From Beta vulgaris subsp. vulgaris (lineage: Eukaryota > Streptophyta > Magnoliopsida > Caryophyllales > Amaranthaceae): 64,000 bases of DNA. Both the position numbers and the translations under genes were made by a program. How positions within the stretch are numbered: position 1 is the stretch's first letter; each line of letters starts with the position of its first letter. Of this stretch, positions 10,693 to 21,113 are shown in pieces. The notes under the pieces were generated by a model. The model was not told the origin of the DNA and searched no databases. It saw only the letters and a list, made by a program, of their open reading frames with translations. The DNA lies in NCBI RefSeq assembly GCF_026745355.1, contig NC_079210.1, positions 18,580,271-18,644,270 of the forward strand. The letters are read 5' to 3'.

Positions 10693-13562
10693 GAAAGGGA
10701 ACACATACATTGTGGATCTTGACCTTGTTCCTCAAATCAATTTAACTTGTCTTAGTGTTATTGAAGATGATTCACTTCTTTGGCACAAGCGTCTAGGACA
10801 TGCTAGCTTTTCATTACTTGAGAAACTTAGATCAAAAGATCTTGTTTTAGGATTACCATCCATAAAATTTCATATTGATCAAGTTTGTGATGCATGTGCA
10901 CGAGGTAAGCAAGTAAGATCCTCTTTCAAATCTAAAACGATTGTAAGTACCACTAAACCATTAGAATTAATTCATATGGACTTGTGTGGACCCATGAGAA
11001 TTCAAAGCAGAAGTGGAAAGAGGTATAACCTTGTTATTGTAGATGACTACTCTAGGTATACTTGGGTTATTTTCCTCACTAGTAAAGATGAGACTTATGA
11101 TGAGTTCCTTGTCTTTGCTAAAAGAGTTCAACACTTGAGTGGTCATAAAAATAATGCACATTAGATCAGATCATGGCAAAGAATTCGAAAATTATAAATT
11201 TGATGACTTAAGCAGAGATAATGGCCTAGATCATAATTTTTCTGCCCCTAGAACACCACAACAAAATGGTGTTGTAGAAAGGAAAAATAGAACTTTGGAG
11301 GAAATGTCTAGAACCATGTTAATTGCTAGTGAACTTCCAAGGAACTTTTGGGCTGAAGCTGTTAATACTGCTTGTCACATAATTAATCGTGCCATGATGA
11401 GACCTATCATTAATAAAACTCCTTATGAACTTTATTTTGGAAAGAAACCAAATATCACCTATTTTAGAACATTTGGGTGCAAATGTTATGTGCATAATAA
11501 TGGAAAAGATAATCTTGGAAAATTTGATGCAAGGAGTGATGAAGCAATATTTTTAGGATACTCCTCACATAGTAAAGCTTATAGAGTATATAACAAGAGA
11601 ACTATGTGTGTTGAAGAAAGCATTCACGTAATCTTTGATGAATCTGACAAATATAAATCCAAGCATACAGGTTGATGACTATGAGATGGGTTGTACAACC
11701 AAGTAGAAAAAGCAGATTCACAAGAAGAAGAAGAAGTGAAAGAGGAAAGGAACGAGGAATTTGAAAATAATAACAATGATGATTCCTGTTCCTCAAGGAG
11801 GAGAAGATGTTCCTGTTCCTCAAAATGAAGGAACTGAGTCCACCGAGGCTAACAGAGGAACAACTGACAGAGTTCCTCATCTACTCAAGGAACTCATGAG
11901 GAACAACATGTTCCTATAAGAGAGTTTCAACCAAAACCTTGGAGACAACAAAAGTCACATCCATGGAACTCATAATCAGCGACATATCCAAAGGTACGCA
12001 AACTAGATCTCAGTTAAGGAACTTTTGTGCATTTCATGCGTTCCTATCAATGATGGAACCAAGAAATCATGAAGAAGCCTTAACTGACTCTGATTGGATT
12101 ACTGCAATGAGTTTGAAAGAAACAAGGTATGGCATCTAGTTCCCTCATCTAAACAACAAAAAGTAATTGGCTTAAAATGGGTGTTTAGAAACAAACTAGA
12201 TGAATATGGAACCATTGTAAGAAACAAAGCTAGACTTGTAGTAAAAGGTTATAATCAACAAGAAGGAATAGATTATGAAGAAACCTTTGCTCCTGTAGCT
12301 AGATTAGAAGCCATTAGAATTTTAATTGCATTTGCTGCTTACATGGGATTTAAACTATATCAAATGGATGTTAAGTGTGCATTTTTAAATGGCTATCTAA
12401 AACAAGATGTATATTTTGAACAACCCCCGGCTTTGAAAATAATAATCTCCCAAATCATGTCTACAAGCTTGATAAAGCTCTTTATGGGTTAAAACAAGCA
12501 CCTAGATCATGGTATGAGAGATTATCAAAGTTCCTTTTAGAAAACAATTTTAAAAGAGGAAAGGTTGATAAAACCTTGTTCCTAAAATCTAAAGGAACTG
12601 ACATTTTGCTTGTTCAAATATATGTTGATGACATCATATTCGGAGCTACTAATGAAACATTGTGCAAAGAATTCTCAAGTCTCATGAGCAATGAATTTGA
12701 AATGAGTATGATGGGTGAGTTAAATTTCTTTCTTGGACTACAAATCAAACAAACTGAAAAGGGAATAATTGTTCACCAACAAAAATACATAAAGGAACTA
12801 TTAAAGAAATATGGCCTCGAAAATTCAAAGATAAATCACACTCCTATGGGAACTTCAACTAGATTAGATGAAGACTCCATAGGAACAAGTGTTGATCAAA
12901 CAAAATATAGAGGAATGATTGGTTCACTTTTGTATCTAACTGCTAGTCGTCCAGACATAGCTTTCAGTGTTGGTTTGTGTGCTAGATTTCAAGCAAATCC
13001 AAAGAGTCTCACCTTACTGCTGTGAAGAGAATTCTTAGATATCTTAAAGGAACAGATGATCTTGGACTCTACTATCCAAGAAGTGATACATTGACTAAAA
13101 GGATATGCAGATGCAGATTATGCTGGAGATCTTGTAAATAGGAAAAGCACCTCAGGTATGGCACAATTCCTTAGTCATAGTTTAGTTTCTTGGAGTACCA
13201 AGAAACAAAACACAGTTGCTTTATCCACTGCTGAAGCAGAATATGTAGCAGCTGCTGCATGTTGCTCTCAAATGCTTTGGATAAAACAACAACTTAGTGA
13301 CTATGGAATAAACTTTGATTGTGTTCCTATTTATTGTGACAATACAAGTGCTATTAGTATTTCTAAAGATCCAGTGCATCATTCTAGAGTTAAACATATA
13401 CATATCAGACATCACTTTTTAAGAGAAAATGTTGAAAAAGGTTTGATTAAACTTGAGTTTTGTCAAACTGAGAATCAGATTGCTGATATACTAACTAAGC
13501 CTTTGCAAAGAGATAGATATGAAAAATTAAGGCTTGAGTTAGGGTTAATAAAAATTAAGTGA
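10693..13562 (+). pseudogene. Copia-1 pol part 2: integrase, reverse transcriptase, RNase H
   Basis: GAG-pre-integrase zinc finger: L-W-H-K-R-L-G-H and C-D-A-C (10780-10900). Integrase core: H-M-D-L-C-G-P, then S-D-H-G-K-E-F, then T-P-Q-Q-N-G-V-V-E-R (10970-11290), giving the D,D,E triad. The reverse transcriptase starts near 12094 and contains the Y-V-D-D-I catalytic box (about 12620). Copia RNase H contains G-Y-A-D-A-D-Y-A-G-D and S-T-A-E-A-E-Y (13100-13250) and ends at 13562. Frames break near 11150, 11680, 12490 and 13020-13160. The block 11680-12090 between integrase and RT is also disrupted. Confidence 0.9.
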
Positions 13563-14084
13563 TTGTTCCTATGTCATTCCCCCATGTTTGAATCAATTTG
13601 AGTGACTTTGTGTGCTAAAAATAATTGTGTTTAATTGCCTAAGACCATTGCAAATTGGAATGTTCAAAAACTAAACATGAATTCAAAGAAATTAAACAAC
13701 TCACAAATGTCACATAATACTCCCCTTACTGTTCCTAAGGTAAGAAACATGCATGATATGAAGGACATTGATATGTAGCATTAGTTGTTCCTATAGCACA
13801 AGTTCCTTAGCATTTATTTTCTTTCAAAAATTAAAACTCATAAAAATCCGAAAAATCCAAAAATCCCAAAATAAGGGATCAGATTTAATTAAATCTTGAT
13901 TCTTATTTATCTTTTCGTTTTTCTTTTTTTTTGTTTTATTTCTTTCCCGCGTGTCAAAACACTATTACATGCAAACTCCCTCTTAATTCATCATTAAGAA
14001 ACCGTGTTCCTCCAACCTTTCATCTTCACCATGCCGAAAACTCTCACACCTCTTAACTCCATAAAAACCCAATCTCTTCAAATC
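13563..14084 (+). other. Copia-1 spacer between pol and third ORF
   Basis: AT-rich DNA with no ORF. It contains a poly-pyrimidine stretch around 13910-13945 and a counterpart in Copia-2 (55276-55811), so it belongs to the element. Confidence 0.6.
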
Positions 14085-15847
14085 ATGGCAAAAACTCACG
14101 AAACTCTCCTTTTCCAACATCAAAAACTCCAACTCCTCAAAAATGGAAAATTCTCTTCTCCTACCAAAACCCTTGAAACGACCAAATTCAAGAAACCCCA
14201 TAAGAACAACAATTAGAATCTCCAGAAGGAGCATTGCAGAAGAAAATTAATTGGGGAAGACGATGAAGAAGAAACCCCGGAACAAACTCAGGGGGAAGAA
14301 GAAGAATCACCCTGTTCCTTCCAAAGGAACTTTCTTCTCTTCCAAGAAACGGGTCGAAAGAAGCGAATCTAGGTATGTATGGTTTTTGTGTAGATTAGAA
14401 TGGGAAATAAGTAGAATTTCATGAATTAACACATTCTAAAGGAACAGGCATGGAATTCTTTTTGAATTCGCCTTTAACAATGCACTTGTTCCTTTAGCAT
14501 GGATGAATTTTGTGCGAATTTTACTAATGTGATGGACTTTGCACAACTGAGGTTAGAGGAAAGAAAATTAAGTTTAATCAAGCCACATTGGGAAAGTTTG
14601 GGAAGTTCCTTGCAAAGGAACGATTTTATTTTAAACGGAAAGGAACTGTTTCTTTTCCTGAATTTTCCTCAGGAAAAATTATGAATTTTTGGAGGAACTG
14701 CTGGTCAAAACAAATAAACATAACCTACTCTCTCCCTTCACAAAATTTCAACTTAGTATGGAGAGCACTCATTCCTCGCACTGAAAAGAGGAATGAAGTG
14801 GGTCTCTTAGAATGTGTTACATGTTTTGTTTGACCACCACATTCAAATCAACTTCCCTTCTCTCTTTATCCAACATCTTACCCACTGTATTGAGAATCAT
14901 GTTGATTGGTATGGAGCCTTGATAACTCTCTCTTCATCACTTTGAAGTAGACTACTGGTTGGCCTACTTAGGAGTCAACAAGGGAACATCTTGAATGAGA
15001 AGACTCTTAATGGACTTGGACTTTCTGTCCAAGAAGGAGTACTCATTCAAGGAGAATAGCTCCAGTTCCTAAGAAAAGAAAATGCCTAAGGTTGAAATTG
15101 GAACAAGATGATGATGTTATCTTGGAGGAACAGTTCCTAAGCCGGAGGAACCAAACCAAAGAGGCGCAAACACATAGCCAAAAGCCTACACCCTGTTTCT
15201 AGAGAGTGAGGAAGAGCAATCGTTGAAAATTGCTCATCTGTTTCTGTTCCTTCCAACAAGGACTCCCCTTTAGTCCTTTCGGATGCGAGGAACAGGAACC
15301 CTCACTCTCAAGGAACCACTCCACCACATCCCAAACTCTCTGTTCCTTTCACAAAACTACCTCCATTTCTCCCTCATCCTTCTCTGTTCCTTCCAGTTTT
15401 GAGCAATTAAGGATGAAATAAAAGGACCAAACCCTTTTGCTTCCACCTCCACAACTCTTCCACCAACACCACCATTTCTTCCTCCCATTTACAACCCTTC
15501 TCCTCTGTTTCCATCCGGAACGATGAGCCTTCCATTCAACCTCTCCAGTTCCTCCACAAAACCCACTCTGCCTCTAGGTTCCAAGGGTAAGGAACAGTCT
15601 CCGGATGACTGTAGCTGGGTTAATGATGTTTGTCTTCCTCTCAACAATGATAAAATTTATAATCACTTCATGGACTTTGGATGCTAAAACTGACACATGT
15701 AAGTCTTATGAAGATCTAAGTGATACGTGATTGCGCAACAAAGAAGATGGATACTATGGCCCTAGCTTGGAGGAGTTGAAGGAACAGTTGGACACAATCA
15801 TGGGGAGTATGAAGAAACTGGAGGATGTGGTTGAAAGAAGATTGTAG
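14085..15847 (+). pseudogene. Copia-1 third ORF (Sirevirus envelope-like), broken
   Basis: From ATG 14085 to TAG 15847 the region matches 55275-53471 (minus strand) of Copia-2 piece by piece. Shared parts are an S/T-rich N-terminus, an acidic E/D-rich stretch, an R-K-rich patch, a long helical middle, a Pro-rich segment with many P-P-P and T-T runs, and a short coiled-coil end. The position after pol and this composition fit the envelope-like ORF known from Sireviruses. No signal peptide or convincing membrane helix is visible in these broken copies. Many frameshifts and stops interrupt it. An envelope role is not shown by the sequence. Confidence 0.5.
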
Positions 15848-16404
15848 AGGAACACCATTCCCCTTCCTTTCTTAGTTTGTAGTTCCTGTTTCTTTTCAAG
15901 GAACAAGACTTTTTGTTTAATCCTTTTCTTTTCCTTCTTTGTTTTTGTTATGGAACAAGTGCTATATATATACAATGACTTTTGCTATTATGTCTGTGTT
16001 TGAAATATTTGCATAATTTCTTCCTTGGAATGGCTAGTATTATGTGATTGATGTTTGAGCAAGTTATTCTTTTAATTTCTAACTTAACCACAATGGTGCT
16101 TGCTTATGGTCTTAAGGTGTTAAATCAATTCATCAATACATGCAGAGTCTATTCTTTTTGAGGATGACAAAGGGGGAAAGGATTTAAGGAACAAACTGTA
16201 CATAACTAAAAATCTGAAAAATAAAAATTAAAAATTAGGTAAGGTAAATGAAAAATCAAAAATAGGTTAAGGTAAATGAAAATCAAAATTCAAACATAGT
16301 ACTTACTAATTGTGTTTTATTTTTCATTTTCTTCTTTATGTTTTATGCTTCATTCACTTATATTATTTGTTATTCCTTAGTTTGTACCTTTGTTGTCATC
16401 ATCA
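15848..16404 (+). other. Copia-1 3' non-coding region before the purine tract
   Basis: No ORF is seen. It has a short repeat, TTAGGTAAGGTAAATGAAAAATC and its variant, at about 16230-16280, and is matched by 52904-53470 in Copia-2. Confidence 0.6.
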
Positions 16405-16415
16405 AAAAGGGGAAA
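16405..16415 (+). other. Copia-1 polypurine tract
   Basis: AAAAAGGGGAAA sits directly before the 3' LTR, the expected plus-strand primer. Copia-2 keeps the same tract on the minus strand at 52888-52903. Confidence 0.85.
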
Positions 16416-16416
16416 T

Positions 16417-17750
16417 TGTTGAACCCTAGTTTTGATGATGACAAAGAAACAAAGATGCAAACTAAGTAGTGAACTAATGAGTTATTTAAGTGTATTTTTA
16501 AGGTATCAATGAAAGGAACTGGAGAATACGAAGTCAAGGAAGAAGTCAAGAGAGGATTTCAAAGGCTAAGTAAAGAAGTTTCTTAAGTTGATACTGGAGC
16601 AAGCATTGGATCAAGAAGAATAAAAGCTAGGCGTTTTATTTTCTAGTTCCATGTAAAGGAACAAAGTAAGATGGTAAGGAACATTGGCAGTTTATTTGAG
16701 AATGAGAGTTTGTTCCTTTCTAAGGAACAAACTAAGTGGCACTAAACGAATTGTTAAAGGAACTTGATTATAAAGGAACTAGACTTAGGCGTGCTGTAAA
16801 ATAACGGTACAATAATGAATTGAGTAAGTCATGCCTAAATATAGGAAATTAGTTTTCTTAAATGAAAATCAGTTTTAAAAGAAAATCTTTTTAAGAAAAG
16901 ATTTTTTTTTCGGAAAAATAAGAAAAATATTATCCGGTTTTATGAAAGTTTATTTAAAAGATAATATTTTCTTAAAGATTAAAATTCATTTTAATAATAA
17001 AAATGTTTTATTATAAACTGATTTTCAGATAAAGCTCAAGAAACTCCTAATCTTTAGGAGTTGTGGCTAAAATATATCCACGTTCAAAATGAGATCATGG
17101 GATCATGATGAGATACGTGTTCCTTAGGGGAAGGAACATCATGGGTTAATGGACTTAACATGAACTCGATTTTAATCCCACGTTCTTTGTGTTTCACTAT
17201 AAATATTGAAGTCTAAATAAGTTCCAAATGTGTCTGACTAAGTAATTAAGTGAGTTTAACTAATTAAGTGTCAGTGCCTTCATTCTCTCATAATAGCCAT
17301 TTGTTCTTTGCTTTCTTACTCTAATTCCACTAAGCTTATTTCGATCAATTGTATTTTGGTTTTTGGGGTAAGGGAACTTTGAGTGAAGTTCTGTAAGAGA
17401 AGGCTTTGAGTAAGCTTGTATGAGTGAGAAAACTTCGAGTGAAGTTGAGAGGAACTACTGTTAAGGGAACAGTGGCTCAGGAACTTGAGTTTAGGAACTC
17501 AAGGTGTGGCTCGAGTTAGAATTAGGTTGTAACAAAGTTGTTTGGCCTAATTAGTGAAAGAGTTGAGTTTAAAATCCCTAGTGGTCGAGGTTGTTTCTTC
17601 TTGTTGGGCCCAAGAAGTTTTTCCTCGTAAAAATCCCTTGTGTTCCTCTAGCTTGTTTATTCGTTTAAGTTTAAATTTCCGCAAAAAGTTACGTTTATTT
17701 CTACACCTACAATTCACCCCCCGTCTTGTAGTGTTCTTAGGGAAATAACA
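16417..17750 (+). repeat. Copia-1 3' LTR
   Basis: 1334 bp, same ends as the 5' LTR (TGTTGAACCC...AATAACA), followed by target duplication CTAGG at 17751. TATA box TATAAATA at 17198. The two LTRs differ by scattered single bases and small indels, so the insertion is not brand new. Confidence 0.95.
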
Positions 17751-17755
17751 CTAGG

Positions 17756-18778
17756 AATTGAACGTCCGTCCATGCTTTCCAGACGAAAGGTGTCATTCTG
17801 AACTACTTCGATGATATTGTAGGGTCCCTCCCAATTTGGGGTGAGCTTTCCTAGTTCCTTAGCTCGGCCGACCACTTCCATCTTCCTCAGGACGAGATCT
17901 CCCTGCTTCAGTGGCCGCCTTGCAACTCTTTTGTTAAACTCTCTAGCCATTCTTAGCTTGTAGAGTTGCATCCTCATAAGCACATTGCCCCTGACTTCAG
18001 GAACTAGATCTAAGGTTATCCGAAGGGCAACCCAATTGGCATCTTCTATATACATCATCACTCTCAGTGTTGGTTCCTCAACTTCAATGGGAAGAACGAC
18101 CTCTGAGCCATATACCAGCATGAACGGGGTTTTCCCAGTTGAATTCTTGGCCGTTGTTCTTATTGACCATAAGACCAACTGCAATTCTTCAACCCATGAT
18201 CCCTTTGCAATATCTAACTTGTTTTTTATTTCGGCCGACAAGATTTTATTAAAAGCTTTGACCTGCCCATTAGCTTGTGGATGAGCCACCGCAGCAAAGT
18301 GAGCCTTGATTCCTTGATCGGCCAGCCATTGACGAAGCTTGGGTGTTTCAAATTGTGGTCTATTGTCAAAGACAATGGACTGGGGCATACCGAACCTTGT
18401 GATGAGGTTTTTCCAGATGAACCCTTTGACGTCGTTGGTGGTAATGCCTCTCAGTGCTTCAGCCTCCACCCATTTTGTAAAGTAGTCGACGGCCACTATT
18501 ACAAACTTCTTCTGGCCGACCGCAATAGGAAAATGGCCAAGACTGTCCATTCCCCATTTAGCAAAGGGAAGAGGAAAGAGGATTGGAGTTAAGTAATTAA
18601 ACGGCTTCTGATAGATGTTGCCATGCTTTTGACAGCTATCACATTTCTTTGCGTAAAGCAAGGCGTCCTCCTTCAAGGTCGGCCAAAAGTAGCCAGTCCT
18701 TAGAGCTTTTTCTCCTAACGCCCTCCCCTCAATGTGGGAAGCACAGGCTCCTTCATGCAGCTCTTTCAAAATGTCCAA
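17756..18778 (-). pseudogene. Gypsy-1 integrase (C-terminal pol), catalytic residues altered
   Basis: The zinc-binding H-x-x-x-H and C-x-x-C (C-D-S-C-Q-K) lead into a core with the first D in W-G-M-D. The second-D motif has changed from the usual D-N-G-x-Q-F to D-N-R-P-Q-F. The third motif reads A-N-G-Q-V-K-A where the family has A-N-G-Q-x-E-A, so the catalytic Glu is Lys. Both look like G-to-A changes in the coding strand. The C-terminal domain follows (G-D-L-V-L-R-K, W-E-G-P-Y). The frame is open for 354 codons but its end is displaced to 3097-3162 by Copia-1. The enzyme should be dead even if made. Confidence 0.88.
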
Positions 18779-18939
18779 TCCATCCTTCCTGCTGATGCAC
18801 TAAAGAAGAGGCCGCTTGAAGGATTTTTTATACAGAGTTTCATTCCACAACTCAAACCACTTGTCCCTAGCCTTCACATACTTGGCTTCTAAAGGATCAA
18901 GGGGCAACCGACCTGTCTTCTTGTACTCAATAATGGGGC

Positions 18940-19458
18940 TCATCCACTTATCTTCTCGGCTGAGAAACAGAACTTCCTCGGCATCAATGCTCTTGGCCGC
19001 CTGACCTCCCAGAAGACTGTTCTAGGTACATCCCCCTCAGCCGAACTGGCTAGCTTAGAGAGGGTATCAGCCTGATGGTTTTCAGATCTTGGCACTTGAT
19101 CTAGGACGAATCGTTTCAAAGACTTGATCTCCTCTTTTATCAAGTTCATATACTTACTCATGGACGCCTCCTTGCATTCAAAGTCTTCATTCACTTGGCT
19201 GACTACCAGCAGAGAATCAGTTTTAGCTTCAATTTCCAGGGCTCCAGCCGCTTTGCACATCCTGATGCCGGCTAAGAGAGCTTCATACTCTGCTTCGTTA
19301 TTTGAAGCCTGGAATTGGAACTTCATTGCATACTCAAACTTGTCCCCTTCTGGTGACTGGAAAATGATCCCGGCTCCACATCCGTTAACAGTGGATGATC
19401 CGTCCACCATTAGAGTCCAATGCCTCTTACCCTCTGTTGGGTCCTTGACGTTTTCCAC
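18940..19458 (-). pseudogene. Gypsy-1 second (archaeal-type) RNase H
   Basis: W-T-L-M-V-D-G-S-S, S-N-N-E-A-E-Y-E-A-L-L-A-G and A-x-T-D-S-L-L-V are the catalytic motifs of the extra RNase H found in Tat elements. H-Q-A-D-T-L-S-K-L-A near the end carries the last acidic residue. It is separated from both neighbours by stops or frame changes. Confidence 0.82.
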
Positions 19459-19539
19459 TGATGGCCGAGTAAGCTCTATAATAAAGTCTGCTAGAGCTTG
19501 CCCCTTAATTGCTTTTCGGGCTCAAACGTCAGATTAAAC

Positions 19540-20009
19540 ATATTGAGCTTAACAGCCCATTTCACATTCGGTCGGATGCGTCCATCTTATGCAATACGTA
19601 TCTTAACGGCTGATCTGTGTAGACAAAAATACTGTGAGCAAGAAAATAAGGCCTCAACTTCCGACTGGCCATTAACAGCGACAGGCCGAACTTTTCAATG
19701 GACGAATACCTGCCTTCTGCGTCCTTTAGCACATGGCTAACAAAATAAACGGGTATTTGTATTGAATCTCTCTCAGCGAGGAGAACAACACTTACCGCGA
19801 ATGGGGACACGACCAGGTAAACATACAGTTTTTCTCCCTCGGGTCGGGCTGATTAGCCTAGGTAATTGCCGAAGATGGTCTTTAACTTGCTGAAGTGCTT
19901 TCTTAGCTTTCTCCGTCCATTCAAACTTTGCATTCTTTTTTATAGTCGCAAAGAAGTGATGACACTTATCTCCTGATTTTGAAAGAAACCGTCCAAGGGC
20001 AGCCAGACA
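19540..20009 (-). pseudogene. Gypsy-1 first RNase H and RT connection
   Basis: This continues the RT frame after an in-frame TGA at about 20012-20010 (G-C-L-A-A-L-G-R-F-L segment). It goes on to the typical Y-F-V-S-H-V-L, E-K-x-x-L-x-L-L and Y-T-D-Q-P-L-R motifs of Ty3 RNase H (19562-19810). Frame breaks occur around 19810-19850 and before 19540. Confidence 0.75.
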
Positions 20010-21113
20010 TCACGTCAGACGCTGAACCTCCTTGACCTTGGACGGCGAGATCATATCTAATATTGCTCGAATCTTGTCAGGGTTGGCCTCAATCCCTCGT
20101 TGATCGACCAGAAACCCTAGAAACTTCCCGGCCACTACGCCGAATACGCATTTCTGCGGATTGAGCTTTAACATGTACTTTCTCAAAGTGATGAAGGTTT
20201 CTCTTAAATCTTCCAAGTGATCCTTTTCTTCTCGGCTTTTGACGATCATATCGTCAATATAAGCCTCCATATTTTTGCCAAGCTGTGGCTGAAAAACAGT
20301 GTTGATGAGCCTTTGAAAGGTGGCCGGCGCATTCCTCAAGCCGAAGGGCATCCGAAGCCAGCCATATAACCCTTTTTCCGTAATGAAGGAGGTTTTATCC
20401 TGATCGTCCGGCCACATGGGAATCTGGTGGAAGCCTGAGTAGGCGTCCATGAAACTAAGCAGTGCATGCGCTATAGTAGAATCAACCAGCCGGTCAATCT
20501 TGGGCAGCGGAAAGCTGTCCTTAGGACAAGCCTTGTTCAAATCCGTGTAATCAACACACATCCTCCAAGTACCATTCGGCTTGGGAACCATTACCACATT
20601 TGCCACCCAATCTGGATAATAGGTTTCGCGGATGAATTTGGATTTGAGAAGTTTCTGGACCTCTTGGTCGACGGCTTGATTCCTGGCCGACCCAAGATGC
20701 CTCTTCTTTTGCCGAACTGGCTTCTGCCCCGGCTCAATGTTCAGCTTATGCACCGCAACTTCAGGATCTATCCCTGGCATTTCCTCCACGGTATAGGCAA
20801 AAACATCTTCAAATTCTTTTAGCAATGCGACCAAGGCCTCCTTGATTTCAGAATTTAGGACGGACCCAATCTTCAATGTCCTCTCCGGACGCTCAGGCCT
20901 TAAGCAGATTTCCACCGGGCTTTCTACTGGCTCTGGACGTTCTAGTCCCAAGCTCATAATTACCATAACTTCGTCAGATGAATTCTTTTCTTCTTTAATA
21001 GCCAAACACCTTCTTTTCTTGCTGGGTAAGAGCATTGACGGCTTGCCCTCTTGAAGAGGCTTTGCCTGTGCTTTCTCTACCTCGTGCTTCAACTCAGTAA
21101 TCTGACCATTCAC
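20010..21113 (-). pseudogene. Gypsy-1 reverse transcriptase
   Basis: RT motifs are in order: V-V-M-V-P-K-P-N-G-T-W-R-M-C, D-L-N-K-A-C-P-K-D, D-A-Y-S-G-F-H-Q-I, F-G-L-R-N-A-P-A-T-F-Q, and the catalytic Y-I-D-D, all intact. A 367-codon open frame links the protease region to RNase H. It ends at an internal TGA where the family continues. The catalytic core itself looks undamaged. Confidence 0.88.

Larger units (their letters stand above)
3163..17750 (+). mobile_element. Copia-1: full-length Ty1-copia (Sirevirus-like) retrotransposon
   Basis: LTRs at 3163-4489 and 16417-17750 begin TGTTGAACCC and end ATAACA. The 5-bp target duplication is CTAGG at 3158-3162 and 17751-17755. A TGGTATCAGAGC primer site follows the left LTR and a purine tract precedes the right one. 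Order is gag, protease, integrase, reverse transcriptase, RNase H (copia type), then an unusually long 2.9-kb region after pol. LTRs of 1.3 kb and a long post-pol region with a third, envelope-like ORF point to the Sirevirus group. The coding region is frameshifted in many places and split by CACTA-2. Confidence 0.92.

Noticed and set aside
17985..21054. Plus-strand ORFs opposite Gypsy-1 pol
   Set aside because: Antisense shadows of the RT, RNase H and integrase frames.
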